Shown: positions 9,201 to 22,634, counted from the stretch's first letter. The stretch is DNA of 64,000 bases from Phylloscopus collybita (GCA_027886175.1 JAJNNQ010000100.1:310001-374000), one strand, 5' to 3'. Notes: generated from the sequence alone by a model not told the origin. A program made the numbers and translations.

Positions 9201-12200
9201 TTAGCAAATGGAGGTTGCCTGCAGTATGATTTCTCATCACCCCTTTAATAGAAGAACCAGCAGCACCCCGTAAATTAGCAGGTAATAAGGAAAAAACAAA
9301 ACCCAGATCTTATTTTGAATGTCATGTGCTGTGTCAGACTGCTTCACACAGGGTGTGGTGTACCCCTAAAGCTCATATGCATTCAAAAATAAATTAAACA
9401 TTTTAATGGGAGAAAAATATCCACTCACACTGACGGAATGCAAGACCCTGTTTCTGCTTCCGGAGCCCATGAGCTGCAGGTGGCTGAGGCTGGCAGAGTG
9501 TTCCAGGAAGCACCACGGGATCTGTGGCCTCTATACCCCAGCGTGGATGCACCAACCAGACTCCAGGAACCAATCACCAAATTGCACTGTCTTCTCCTGG
9601 AACCAGCTACCAGTGGAGAAATAGAAAACGGGGTTTTGTGGCTATACTGAAACTTCACAGTTGATTTTAAGCCTCTTAGACAATATAATACTGACTGCAA
9701 TTTCCTGCTGAGGGCTATCGACTCCAGCCTGTGCCAAGCTGCAGGGAACACCCCGTGCCATGCCTGTGTGTGATGGAGCCTGTCTCTGCACCAACAGCGT
9801 GACTGACTCAGATCTGAAACCAGCTTCCTGGGATTTCCCACCAGCATCCTTTCACACTGCCATCCAGCAGCAGAGATCTGTGCATCCACGAGGTCACAGG
9901 CACCAGAAGACAGCATCATCTTCAAACCACATGGAGGGATTAGTATAGGCTGGAAACAGCCCCCTGCTGCCCTCTCTCCAGGGTGGGACACACTGCCTGG
10001 TGGGCTCTGGGGAAGAAGGAGGCTTGCACTTCAGAGGTGGCTTGTCCAGGTCATGTGCCTGTAAGCAGACACCGTGGCAAACAAATTGGATGTTCTTGTG
10101 GTGTAAATCCTAATCTGGTTCTTTTGAAGCACCTGCTGTTGTGCTGCTGCAGTACAAAGGAATGTCTGCATGATGGAATGCAAGGCTATACCTTAAGTAC
10201 TTCAAATTAATTGAGAGCAGTAGTGTTTTATGCTGTGGGACCACATTGAGGTCACTGACTATTTACAGTCCTGTAGGTTAGAGCTGCAAGCAGCATGGAC
10301 TGTGTGGGCAGGATGGACAGGTTGGCCAGTATAGGCCATGTATGTGGACAGGGCACCAGAGCAGCAGCTGACAAAGGTCAGCTGTGTGGTGCTGTTCCAT
10401 TATTACTTCAGGCAGTGTCTCTGCTTTGTCACACACTTCCTATTCTGTGACACACTGATCTCAGCAGTGATCCAGCAGTCACAGATCCTCTGTCTTTTTA
10501 TCAAGGTAATTCCCTATCACCATTATTTTTGTATCCCTTCTACCGTGAGAAAGAAGAGGCCAACACTGAACTGCAGTGAATGCTCAGCCAGCATGGTAAC
10601 CAGCCAAATTCAATATTAGCAGCATGGTTTAAATACCCAGCCTGCTTCTACATGGTGATCAAGGACACAGGAAGTGGAAGGGGCCCAGTTTGGTAATGCT
10701 CCCCTATTTCTGGAGTTTGTTAGCACAATATCAAAATTACAAACCAAAACACTCTCCATTTCTTACTTTCATTTTGAATTTAAGACTTTCTATTGAAGAC
10801 TTTCACTTCAAAAACCAACCAGGCACATGCTAATATCAAGCAAAATGCCTGAAGAATAAATTGCTCCTATCAGAAATAAAGGATTTTAGTTCCGCCAGAA
10901 GCAGAGAGATCTGTGTTTGTAAGTCCCTCCAAAGGCAACTCCATCTTTCCTGTTTTCCTCTCATTTTCTTTTGATACACAAAGCCTGCACATTGCAGTGC
11001 TGTGATTGGTTTCAGCTTTGGAGCAGTGTAATTGTAAATATTCATTGGAATCCAAGCTAGTTTTCCCAAGTCTCTCTTAAAAGCTTTGCAGTTATACAAA
11101 CAGCCATGGCTCTGCATTAGCCTCACAGCCTGGAGGCTGCCTATTCCTCCCCAGCCCCAAAGTCTGCTCCATCAGAGGCTGCATGGAGAGAAATCAGCCT
11201 TGCCAACCATTTTAATCAATGGTCTATTATTTTCTTTATTCCCTCTTTAATGACTCTGCTGTAGAACTGGCTCTCAGATACAGGTACCCAGTGGGGCTCC
11301 TCACTGATGTCTACACAAATAACATGGCTCACCTCGGTTCACAGTTCTCCTGACTGTCCTGGCCATGTGTTTCAGTCCCTGTCTCTCTGCTGATGCTGAC
11401 AGTTTCTGTGAACAGCTCTGAGTCCTGGTAGATGGTACACAGTAGGTGGTATATGGTACAGGGTATTACGCCTGTGACCACTCCTCCCTCCTCTGTGAAC
11501 ACACTGTGGCTGCTCTCTCCTGTGGGGCAAGGCAAAGGGCAGCAGACTCCTCCAACCCCTGAGGAGCTGAGGCAAGCTCTGTCCGTCAGCCAGACCCTGC
11601 CCTTGCCTGTGCCAGCCCTGAACAGCCAAACGGCATGGCCCAAGCGGATCGTGCTCTCCAGGTGATCTCTGGCTGCAGCCATGTCCTGCACAACTCATTT
11701 GCAGAGCAGCACATGCAGGACACTGCACACAGCTATTCTGCTGAGAAGGGAAATTGAATCCAAAAGTTCTGATAGTATATCTACACTCCCGTCTCTGCCT
11801 CATCCACTCATGTGTTCCCCAGCATGGATGGCACTCCGGCCAAAGCCTGTGGCACAGCAGCACATGTAATGCAGGTGGTGGTATTGGAGTCTTCATCACT
11901 CACTGACCTCCTCCAGGCACTGTTCAGCATGTGTTACAGCCTCCCGGGAGCCTGGGACCAGGCAGGTTGGCAGTAAAAGGGGAAACTGATGGAGACTGCA
12001 CTGGGGCTCTGGAAAAGGCAGAGCTGCATTACAAGGTAAGAGCAGGGATAGATTTAAGAAATGAGCAATGCTGGTGTGAACATCAAGAGGCTGATAGTCT
12101 GTCTTCCAGTTCTGAAACAGGGGAACCTAAAAGTACCCTGTGTATTGTGTATCTGTCCTTAAAGCTCTCCTGTGATGCAGGATCATCAGGCCCTGGCAGT

Positions 12201-14052
12201 CTGCTCACCTGCTCTGTTCTCCTTCCCTTTAGAAAACTGTTCCTAACCCAAATCTTTCCTGATGGAAGCTCTGACCAGTAGTTCCTGAGTGATCCTTCAT
12301 GGACATGGAGAGCAGATGGCTTTTTCCCTCTTTCCAGGAGTTTCTTGCATACAGCTGTTGTAGTGATCTCCCTCAGTCATGCAGAAGTAAAAAACAAAAA
12401 CCCAAACCCCAACAAAGCAGCCAGATCATAAATCACAAAAGAAACTCTATCTAATAGAACTCCCTGCCACACAGAGCAGTAGCTATGAGAGGAGTTGCCC
12501 TATAAAAGCAGATGAACTAATGAGGCCTTTATAAAGATAACAGGTTCCAGAGTCAAAACAGCTCATGGAGAGAAATTCCCGGCTCCTGTAGATCCATATG
12601 ACCTGATGGCAGCCACCAAAGTGTCCTCTTCCTCTCTTTTCCCAGCTCAAGGTCAGCTGCCTTCAGAATGTGGTGAAGGAGACATCCCTGGGGAAAGCCC
12701 AGCCCCCAGCTGAAGGGAAGGAACATGGAAAACCACATGGTCACAAAGAAGGGCTGGATGTTGAAACATGCCCGATGGCAGGGGCAGAAGGAACCTGTCC
12801 CTGGGGTCCCTGTTGGAATCCGTCCTCTCTTCTCCAGATACAACACATCACCTTTTCCCACCTGTGGTGTGACACTGTGACTCCTCAGCAGCTGCCAGGG
12901 GAGGGGTTGTACCAGTGGACACACAGCCTGAAGCCCCATCAGGGTCTCTGGTGTAAGAACACACTGGTCCTTTTGCTGCACAGCCCTGGTACAGAGGAGT
13001 CTTCATGGCATGAGCTGGAAGCACAGTCTTTCCCTTCCAACTCCATTTTGCAGAACAGCCAGAGCACTGTTTTTCAGTGGTCCTGCTTGGATGATTTATC
13101 CAGGTCATGGTGAGGACAACTGGCTAACTGAGGTTAACAGCTTTCTCAGTTTCATCTCAAAAGGACATTAGCATGGGGCTGTATTAAAGGATGATATGCC
13201 AAATCCTAATTCATTCACTAGGAGCGCTCCTGATCAGGTGGTGGACTAAACTGACAAACAGGGCTGTGCTGCCAGTCTTTCTGTAAAGGGGAGGACCATA
13301 ACTCATGCTCTCAGTGCTAAATTACACCTGACACTCCTTGCACAGGAATCCTGCTGCCTGCTGCAGGCACCCAGGACCACCAACCTTGGGGAGGCCCAGG
13401 ACCCGCAACAGGAAATGTATCAGCAGCAGGGGCTGGCTCAGAAAAATAGATTGGAGTCCTTCTATCTGGAAGAAGGATGCTGGGAAGAAAATATGACAAA
13501 GATCTATAAAATCAGAAGTGTCACAGGAAGGTGATTAAGGAGTGACTCTCAAAGCCTTTTCCAATAAAACAGTGCAATTTGTCAGGGGACAGGTTCAAAA
13601 CAAACTAAAGGAGGTGGCTTCTTATCCAAGCATGGTCAAGCAGGGGAACTCACTTCGACAGGACTTTACAGAAGCTGGGTAGGTCTGAGTTACAGAATTA
13701 GTTCGACAAGTTATGGATGAATATTCCTCAAGGGCTGTTAAACACAAAGGCTCCTCCTTGAGCTCAGGAAGCCCCTTCACCACAGAAGGTGGGTGAGCAT
13801 CTTGGTGAATTTCACAAGCTTCCCCTGTTCTTTCCTAGACAGGGCCATAAGCTGCTGCCCTACACAGAGCTGGGTGGAACACTGTTCTGCCACAGAATAG
13901 TGTTATATTTTTATATAATGAGGCTTGATGCTTAGTACTTTAATTGGGAGGCTTGTAAAAGAAAGTTCAGTGCTAGGCTGTTTTATTTGCCACTTTCACA
14001 CTGAAACCAGCAGCATGGCTCAGCTGAATTTGGTATCAATGGGTGGAGAGAT
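9201..14052. other. Intron segment, no gene recognised
   Basis: About 4.8 kb without a supported exon. A CTCF-like core on the minus strand sits at 9957-9972 (AGCCCCCTGCTGCC on plus). A region near 12090-12320 reads like a decayed retroelement but could not be placed. AT-rich ordered sequence near 11200-11280 may be a small conserved element. Confidence 0.35.
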
Positions 14053-14196
14053 GAAGGGAAGGGAAGGGAAGGGAAGGGAAGGGAAGGGAAGGGAAGGGAA
14101 GGGAAGGGAAGGGAAGGGAAGGGAAGGGAAGGGAAGGGAAGGGAAGGGAAGGGAAGGGAAGGGAAGGGAAGGGAAGGGAAGGGAAGGGAAGGGAAG
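14053..14196. repeat. (GGGAA)n pentanucleotide satellite
   Basis: About 28 perfect GGGAA units in 144 bp, purine-only on the plus strand. Pure homopurine mirror tracts of this length can form triplex (H-DNA) and are prone to length change. Confidence 0.97.
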
Positions 14197-15653
14197 TAGG
14201 AAGAAGCAGAGTGTCATTCCCACCCTGCCATGCTGTCCTTGCACAAATCAACACAACAGTCATCCATATGTATATGCACATCAAAATAAAGGCACATGCT
14301 GACCCTCTCCTGCATTCATCCATCTGCCACCATCCACAAACACAGACAGGCACATACATCCTGCTCCCACCTTCACTGTGGGCAGTTGGAAAGCGGGCTT
14401 GCCACGCGTGGCTCAGCCCACATGCTGGGCTGGCTCCTCACACACAGAACAATGGATGATGTGGGAGTAAATAGAACAACATCTTGTAACTTTCCTTCAA
14501 ATGCAATAAATGTAAAAAGTGCATTGTGTTCATATATATTGCAATGTATGTATCATTAGATACATGAACATATTCATAGGAATATATTTATCATCACCAC
14601 ATTAAATGAAACAAAATGTCTCCACCTTGACTACGAAGGGGGACACCCCCCAAACATATTTCAAATGCTGCCCTCTGAGCTGCTGCTTAGACAAACCAGC
14701 AGTGCTGAGCTCATCCTGTCATCCAATATGCTGGTATCTCGTGCTCCAGTGTCAAAAGTACCTGGTTTATTCTACTAGAACCCCAAGCATATTTCACTAG
14801 CAAGTTGTTAAAATTGACACATTTTTTTAATAGCTTATGTGGTGCTGAAAGGGATGACAAGTGGATACAAGGTTAAGCAAGTAATGCTGCGGTCTGCAGC
14901 AGCAGGAGTTCCCCAGGTTTCCAGGACCAGCTCTCCCACCCCTGTTTGCCATGTGGGTCTGAACGAGACCTCGTGGTTGGAGTCCACGGAGGAATGCTGG
15001 TGCCTGGGTGGACATCAGGCAGGCAGCCTGATGGCTGCAGAGGTAGGAGCAATGTGCTTTCCCAAGCCAGGCTCACATGCAGGGGAACGCACTGAGCAAA
15101 GGGTCTGACTTATACAGCTTCTGAAATACAGGGGCTGGTGGCAGGGCAGGGGCAAACAGACCCAGCATGGGGTAGACTGGCATAGGCTGCCCAGCAGGCC
15201 TCCAGCAGGCAACGAGGATGCTCCCACTCTGATGTCCAGGAGCACCCTGGGGTGCTGAGGGTGTGCTGAGCACAGCAGCATGGCTGAACAGGTCTGAGCA
15301 ATCCTAATCTCATGGCTCAGAGCATGTAAATGTCACCACTAGCCAGGACAGCTCTGTCCTGAGGCAGTGTCTTTGTGGCCAAAATATCTGTGCATGACAG
15401 CCATCCCACCCCCACAGCAACTGCAATCCCACCACCCATTTACAGCCAGCAGAGCTGTAGCCATCTCCCTGCTGCCTCCAGCCTTCCCCTCCTCATTGGG
15501 AGGTGACAGACTCTACTCTCACATCTCCAGCCCTTCCTTATGCTGCCATGTAAACAAGAGCAGCAGATTATCATTATTGCTCTGAATGCATCAAATAGAG
15601 TTCCCTTCTCAGCCTGGGCTGCTGAGCTAGAGTGGACTGGTGTCTTCTCCTAC
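14197..15653. other. Intron segment, no feature seen
   Basis: Intronic DNA between the pentanucleotide repeat and the exon at 15654, AT-rich at 14450-14620. Confidence 0.35.
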
Positions 15654-15798
15654 CTGCTCCAAGCTCCCTTCCGTAGCTGATGGCTGGCCCCCATGTCCTG
15701 GCTGAGCTGCTGCTCTGGCTGCATTTCTGTTCCAGGTCTGCCTGCCTCTCCCTCTGCTTGGTCTGCAGTTGATAGATCCTCTGCTCTTGAGCATCCAG
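15654..15798 (-). CDS. PMFBP1: Coiled-coil exon, PMFBP1-like (145 bp)
   Basis: The acceptor is very strong: a long T/C tract ending GGTCAATAG above 15798. The donor is GAGCAG then GTAGGA below 15654. The frame LDAQEQRIYQLQTKQRERQA runs on as DLEQKCSQ, a clear heptad coil with many Gln, Arg and Glu, then becomes Ser-rich (SSSSARTWGPAISYG) and leaves one base over. It starts phase 0, matching the end of the exon at 55783, and ends phase 1, matching the exon at 2596-2681. It is isolated between introns of about 13 and 40 kb. The Ser-rich tail is less convincing than the first 28 residues, so an internal donor or a missed neighbour exon remains possible. Confidence 0.68.
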
Positions 15799-17039
15799 CT
15801 ATTGACCCGCCCAGGGAAAGAAAGAAAAAATGGAAAAAAAAATCAATTAATACTAAACAGCTTAACAAAACCCTGAACAGCACAGACCTGATGCTGCTGG
15901 GGGTGGGGATTGGCAGGAGGAGACACCCCCCGCACATTAGCTGCAAAAATCTGATGTTCTGGGGACAGGAAGCCAATATGGTAGGTGTGATTTGACATGC
16001 TTCCCTGCAGCAGGCAGACACATCCAGCTCAGGAAGGCAGAGACTCTGCTGACTGGGGCACCTGCCTCTGCTCACAGAAGGGGTGTCAGACTCCCGTGGT
16101 GAGGGAAGCAAAGAGCAGCTGAGTAAGACCAAAATTATTCTAACCAGTCACCAAACACCCAGCTCCTGTTGCCTCTTGAGCTTTTCAGGCGTTTTCCCTG
16201 TGTCTGCTGTCCTTGGAGCAGAGCAGAAGGGGCTCAGGTACCCCACAGCCCGTCCAGGTCCCTCCTGTTCTGCCTGAGCAGAAGTGGCTCTAAGGGTTCA
16301 GCGCATTCACTTCTTGGTGTCCCAGCTCTAAGGTGTTGGCACAAGGTGGGAGCAGAGAAGAATCATAAATGTCAGCCAAGGAGCATTAGCATGACAAGAC
16401 TCAAGTATCAGCCCCAGCGCAGAGCCACTCTCCCCACTGCCTTGGCCATTTACTCCTCAGGGATGCTGCTCATCTTCTTGTGATGGGTGAGAGGAGCCAT
16501 CGTCAGCAGGCACTGTATGGGTCCTGCCCTGCTAAGGATGGGGAGGCAGGAGAAAATACTGGCCACACAGCTTAGGAGTTGGTCTGTTTGGTGGTTTGAA
16601 TTCAGCATAAGAACTCCTCTGCATTGCTGGCTGGGCACTGTGCCATGCCCTGCCATAACCAAGGGTCCTGCGTGCAGTGACATGGTCACTGCAGGTGAGA
16701 ACAGCATCCTGCTTCTGCTGCTCAGGTATACCTGGAAGCAGCCCTGTGTCCTGGAGGAAGGTCTCCAGAGCTTCTTGCAAGCACTGCCTGGCCACCACCC
16801 CCTTGGCTCAAGCTGGCAGCCCTCCTGCTCTCAGGTGGGCCCTGATGCATGGGGGCTCTCCCAAGAGCAGTGTTTCCCAGAGGCTCCTCCCTCTGGCCAT
16901 GCGTCCATCTGTCCATCCAGCACTGCCACTGCCCTTGGACACCCACCTGTGCTCTACACTGCTGCCAGAACAGCTGAGTGCTGCCAGCAAAGCTGCCAAC
17001 ATCCAGCAACACTGGCAGCAACGGAGGGGCCTCATCAAT
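15799..17039. other. Start of the 40-kb intron, no feature seen
   Basis: Open frames at 16450-17050 on both strands have neither coiled-coil composition nor paired splice sites. One frame at 16730-16798 (QCLQEALETFLQ) was considered and not accepted. Confidence 0.35.
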
Positions 17040-17215
17040 GTTCACTGACTCGCTAAACCTAGAGAGGATTTTGATATTAATTAATGCTAACTGATTAGTA
17101 AAACATATTTATTGAAGACTGTCACCCAGCTGTCAACATCCAATAAATATATTAAAAATCACTTTGCATGTAGTTAACACAAAATCATGTTAATGTCAGC
17201 ATTAAAGATGTATTT
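17040..17215. promoter_or_regulatory. Candidate conserved non-coding element
   Basis: AT-rich block with tandem TTAATTAAT (17078-17086), TGATTAGT, CCAATAAATAT and TGCATGTAGTTAAC. It starts abruptly after GC-rich sequence and resembles vertebrate homeodomain-rich enhancers. Confidence 0.4.
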
Positions 17216-17769
17216 CAGCACACACAGGCAGTGCACAGCCCATGGTGCCAGGTCCTGACTTCCACTGATGGGGGGCTGAGTAGTGTGTCAGGTCACAGAG
17301 GGGTCACTGGGAGTTCCTTGGCAGAAGGGTGAGTATCCAACAGCAGCAACAGACTGGATAGATTCCAAAACCATTGGCTCACAAAGCTTTGTCAACAGGG
17401 ATAATGAGAGATACTGACGTCTCCTCATCATCCTGCTCCCCCCAGCTGCCAGGCAGGTGAGTGGGCTTGGGAGGCAGAGTGATTCTAGGATTTTCAGTGC
17501 AATGAAGCTCCCTGCCTGCTCTGGGGCACCAGCAGTGCCTGTGACAACAGGGCATGTCACATAGCTCCTGGAGCAGCATCTGCCTGGGTGGGGTTCAAGG
17601 TCGCCAAGGGGTGCATCCTGCCCAAAGCAGCACTGCCTGCCCTAGCTTCCCTCCTTCCCATGCCATTCAGGCAAGCCCACCTTTCTTCTGTCGCAGCGCA
17701 GCCCCATGCAGTGATGTGCTTGCAGCAGGAAAGAAGATGGCATGTTTAGGGTGAGCATCCCCCACCCCC

Positions 17770-18170
17770 ACCCCTTCTCCTCTCATTTAAGTGGAATCAA
17801 TTGTGCCATTTCTGCTTTGCTTTTCAAAAGCAATTACTTTCATGTCATTTTTACAGACATGCACGGAGAGCGAGAGAGTGAGGGCTTGATTATGCCCCCT
17901 CCCATCCCCATCGTGTGGCTTCCGCAGTGGTGGTGAAGTATTAAATTAAATGAGGTATCTATGGAGCGGCGATGGTTTCAGGTCAGAGGCGCTATGGAAA
18001 GCTGTATGCTGCACTGCTCCTGTATATGTAAATGGATATATTAAAACCACTGATGTCAACTTGCAGCACTCATCTCTTCTGCTCTCGGGTGATCAAAGCT
18101 GATTGCAGAGGCAATTACTGCAAAGGAAAAGAAAATCACGGCCTTCTGCTCATCCCTGAGCTACTGGAGT
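17770..18170. promoter_or_regulatory. Candidate conserved non-coding element
   Basis: Contains AGCAATTACTTTCATG, TATTAAATTAAATGAGG, TGTAAATGGATATATTA and GAGGCAATTACTGCAAAGG, with unbroken moderately AT-rich texture and no repeats. Two AGCAATTAC/GGCAATTAC words flank the block about 290 bp apart. I infer an enhancer. Confidence 0.42.
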
Positions 18171-20099
18171 TTAATTGCTTAGTGTAGCTGAAGCTGCCTC
18201 TCCATCTCCCTGGTATGCACACACACACGTGGGAGCATCGCACGCCTAGAGACAAACAGGAATGGGCATTTTTGGGGATGGGTGGGGAGAAGCACCCGAA
18301 GCAGGGGAAGACCACAACATGAAAAATAATGATGCTTAAAAATGAATTAGACCACTCCAGCAGGCAGGGCTGTATCTTAGCAAGCCGCTGGATCGATAGC
18401 ACAGGGAAACAGGGCAGCATAAATACATGCCTGTGAGACAGCCTCTCCTGTTCTGTAGTCTCTGGTCCAGGATTTACAGTAAGGTTGCTTCAGTCTTCTA
18501 CAGGATGTGGCTAATCAGACTCCCGAATTCTGGTGACACAGTAAGAATCATGACCCCTGCCTTACAGCTGAAATCACTTGAAGGGAAGGTGTCAGTGCTG
18601 TCATGAGGAGTCCCAACTCCTCACCCTGGTCTTACCTTTGTGTTTCATGTGGGATTCTGCAGGTGCACCATGAAGGCAGAGGACACTTTTCAGGCAGGGG
18701 ACATTGCAATGCAAACACAATACTTGGCCAAGTTGCCATCACAAGTGCCCTGTGCCACACACCTGCACAGGTTGCCCAGCTGTACCATGGGATCACCTCA
18801 GTGCTGGTCAGGCTTTGACTGTGGAGTCTGACCCATTCTGAAGCAGGGCTGAGCATGTGCTCTTTGTATGCACACCTGTACCTGGCCTGAAGCAGGGCTG
18901 AGTGAAGTGCAAGGCATCAGATCTTCCACTAACATGTTACAAGGGAGCAGAGGGGCAATAAAGAAGGTGGGGAGGGGGGCAAGCAAAACACCTGCCTGTC
19001 CACCTGAAAGAGGTCACAGCCACCCGTGTGGCACTGCAGAGGTGTTGGCACCACACTCACATGAGGCAGGAGACACCCCAAGGATGAACTGTCTGCTGTA
19101 ACCCAATTCTTTCTGATGGCTGTCACTCTCTTCCCAGGCTTGGCCAGGATGAGAACTCCTGTGAAACCATCCTCACCTGACACCTGGGGAATAGGACAGA
19201 TCCAGAAAAATCCAGGTGCTGCAGTGCATAGCCAGAGCAGCCACCAGCAACAATACCCTCAAAGGCAGAGGAACAAAAATGCCTAATGCTGAGAACAGTT
19301 CTACCATCCCACAGCTATATTTAGGAACGATGAGTCTGGCCCCCAACAGAAAGTGTTTACAAAATTTTAAGTGCTAAATAACTTGTTCTTCTGAATTTTT
19401 GACCCTTGAGAGTTTTGTTTCTGTGCTTTTCTCTGAAGCATTGGAAAGTGAAGGATAGGGGTTTTTTAAAATTGCAACCAAAGCCTGGGAGTCTGTTCTT
19501 CCTGCTTGATTTTACAGCAGGAGCTTCAAAAAATCAACAGAAAATCAGGAAACCCAGAAATGAGCCTTGTGATCTGCACTGGCTGCAGGAGTGCCAGAAG
19601 CCCTCAGCGGTGCTGCCTGGCCCCTGCCCATGGGTGGGCTCTGCCACGCAGCCTCCTCCCTTCCCTGTGAGTCCAGATTTTCAACTCAAGGATGCAATTC
19701 CTTTTTTATGAGCTGCCTGTCTCTTTTTGTTTAGCTGAGAGTGCTTGGAGCCCTTCCCCCACCTTCTTTTCCACCGCTGCTCTGGTTTTATTCAATTCAA
19801 CACTTGAGGGAACTGCAGATGAAATGTCTCTGAATCTAAATTGCCAGCGATAGATCCAACAGCCTTTTTCCCTCTCCCCTCCCCGAACTCCCCGCAGACA
19901 GAATGCTCCAGCACATTGTCTCTGCTGCGCTTGGCCCCAGCTGCAGGCCAGGATGGGAGCAGTGAGGGCCTGGGGTGCACAGCCCTGTCCTGTCTCACAG
20001 GTGGGCAGGTGAGGGGAGGGGGCTGGGGACGCCCTCGCTGCTGGCAGAGCCTCTGCGCCCAAGCACTGCCGGGCTCGGTGTGGGGCTTGTGATGCCAGC
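18171..20099. other. Intron segment, no gene
   Basis: No accepted exon. A minus-strand frame at 19706-19840 has a coil-like tail (ELNKTRAAVEKK) but weak splice borders. A short (CA)n tract lies near 18218. Confidence 0.35.
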
Positions 20100-20830
20100 T
20101 GGGCAAGTGGTGTAGGAAAGGCTAAACTTTTTATTTCCGTACGAAAAGCCCTTGACCTTAGAGCATAGAAATGTAGTCAAAAGGGAAAAAAAAGGCAAAG
20201 AGAAAGGAGGAGTCAAAGCTGGGAGACAGAGAGGAATTAAGAGCCTGAAGGAATCTGTACATGGGGAAGAGGCTCTTGAGCAGTCCTTCGGAGCAGCTCC
20301 CTCCAGAGAGCTGGGATTCATGGCATTATCTTCATGCTGGGGAAATAAAATTATTTTTGTCCTTTGGCTGCAGAGAAAAATAATAAAATATTGTCGGAAT
20401 ATTACTGAAACAATAAGTATTTTTTCTGAGTGTAGACACAAAGTGAGGCATTAAATGTAATGAGAAATGAAATACTTCGCTGGACTCTAAAGCTTGGTAA
20501 TACTGAAACCTAAAGACAACTGCTTAAAAATATCAACTTCACAATGTCAATATTATTGTATGGAAAAGACCAGTTAGTGTGTTAATCCACAACTGCAAAT
20601 GGTGCCCATTTCCACTCAGATAATAAAAACCACAACTGACCTCTGTCTTGCTCCCATAGTCCTTCAGTCCCATTCACTTCTCATACACAGATGGTATGGA
20701 AAATTCCCTCCCAATGGAAGGAGATGTTGAGAACAAAACAAATAAATGGATATAAAAATAAACATACCAAGAGGCATCATGCTGACTGCATTATAGATTT
20801 TCATATTTAATTAAAAGAAAATCTGCCTTT
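20100..20830. promoter_or_regulatory. Candidate conserved non-coding cluster
   Basis: AT-rich ordered sequence including AATAAAATTATTTTTG (20343), AATAATAAAATATTG, ATTAAATGTAATGAG and, further on, TTTCATATTTAATTAAAAG (20799). No repeat family was recognised. Confidence 0.35.
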
Positions 20831-22634
20831 GGGTATCTGTTAGGAGAACAGAATCCTGCTGTAGAATCTGTGGCCTGTCCAGGGTCTGGAATAGTGCTGG
20901 TTTCCACGGAAATCTGGCTCATTATTTGCAGTGAGAGCTTCCTCATCACAAGAGGTTTTCTGCCATGGATCCAGCATTTTTACACCTGTCATGAGGAATA
21001 ATCAGACAGCCTGGCTTGGTTTGAAGCACTGGAAAGGAGACTGCTGGGAAAATGTGTGTTTTCACACACTGTGTGTGTGAAAAGGAGTGGAAAAGGGATC
21101 ATAGATCTGAACACCACCAAGACACAGTTCCTCTGGCAGAGCTCTGGATTGCATCAGTGGAAAAGTTGGGGTTTTCTGAGGAAACAAGAAATCTGCAACT
21201 AGGCAGCTCAGATAATACAATCTTCCCTGCCTGACATTCCTGCGTCCTGATTCTCTGGGCAAAGGGTGCAAACATGTTCCTCCCACCACTCATTTCCCCT
21301 CACTGCAGCATCCCTCATCTCTGGCTGGAGTACCAGGTGGTGACACACAAAACACTGGTTACTGAGCACTCACTGAAGTGACAAGCACAGGGTCTGGTTT
21401 TCAGGAGCAATGGATCTGAGCATCACATGGATGCTGGATGCTGAGGAAGGGGAAGCAGAAGCTGTAAAATGACTGCACTCATCATTGACAGGCACATGCT
21501 CTCATGAGAGTGAGGGGAAGCCCAGAAAAAAGAGATGAATGCTGGACTGAATAGACAGAGGAGCACAAACACAGGAATAAGCAAAGACCTTAAAATTTTG
21601 CAGCTTATTCTGAGGCCCTGGTGGCTACAGTGATGTTACTGCCAAGCTGCAAACCAGAGCAGTTTCTGATGGAAGATCATTGACACAAAAATCAACCCAG
21701 TTGCTCAGCATCTGGGTCAAGAGCAGCACCAAAAAGGGCCTCCACATACCAGCTGGTTTTCACCTCTTTACCACTGCCATGAGACAGTCTTGATGCTCAC
21801 AACTGCAGCAGCTTTGAACACTTATCTGCTCAAAGTGACTGACCATGGCTGCAGGCAAGCGTGGAAATACTGAATAACAACCAAGAACTTCACTGGAAAA
21901 ACCCTCAAGGAAATTCTTGAGACTTCTTGAAGACACACATTCCCCAAGGAAACACTTGAGATGCAAATATGAGAACTTGATACACATGGCTGTATCACCC
22001 TGCTGTTCACTTTAAAGTCAGTCTATATATGTTCACTGGAGACCAAGGACATGCAAAAAAACCCCAACAAAAACCCATAGGTGAGGGCTGTGGCTTTTTG
22101 AAGCTGCTGCCAATGACTCTGTGTCTTGCTTTAGGGACAGCTGGGGCACATCTGTGAATACTGAGAGCCCCATCATCTCTGGATAAACAAATACACAGTA
22201 CTTACAAACACTATAAGAGAAACATTTTCTGTGAACATGTTACAACCATGATGCAGAGCCCCACTTCACCCATTTTCATGGCTGAGGCTTTAGCAAGGAG
22301 GCAAACCTCAGCTCCTGTCTCTTTTTCAGGTTGTATGAGCTGTCTACCCCAAACCACCCACAGCACCCCAGACACCCCTGATTCTACAGCTCAGCATGAG
22401 CGCTCATGCAAACACCTCTTCTGAAGGGACAGGGGTTCCCAGCACATGCTGCCACTTACTGAACACCCCTCTAAATCCTGCATTTAAGAGAGGCCACTTG
22501 TCTGGAGCAAGGCCTGTGGATGAGAGAGTGCAGAAGTAGATGGGCCCTGTAGACTGTAAGAGGAGACACAGGCAAAGGGCTCCAGGCAGTGCAGCGCAGC
22601 AGAGAGGAGACACTGATCTGACTTGGGCTAAAAC
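20831..22634. other. Intron segment, no gene
   Basis: Ordinary intronic DNA. One octamer ATGCAAAT at 21961-21968 and an A-run/CCCCAAC tract at 22056-22075 are the only notable items. Confidence 0.35.

Noticed and set aside
13925..14359. Gly/Lys/Arg/Glu and Phe/Pro/Ser/Leu repeat frames
   Set aside because: Translations of the GGGAA pentanucleotide satellite.
16532..16798. Minus frame with QCLQEALETFLQ as another coiled-coil exon
   Set aside because: A TGA lies just upstream in frame, there is no acceptor with a pyrimidine tract, and the phase does not fit neighbouring exons.
19706..20062. Minus frame ending in ELNKTRAAVEKK as a coil exon
   Set aside because: The donor would be the poor AAG/GTGGGG and the inferred 63-bp exon does not fit the phase of the adjacent supported exons.
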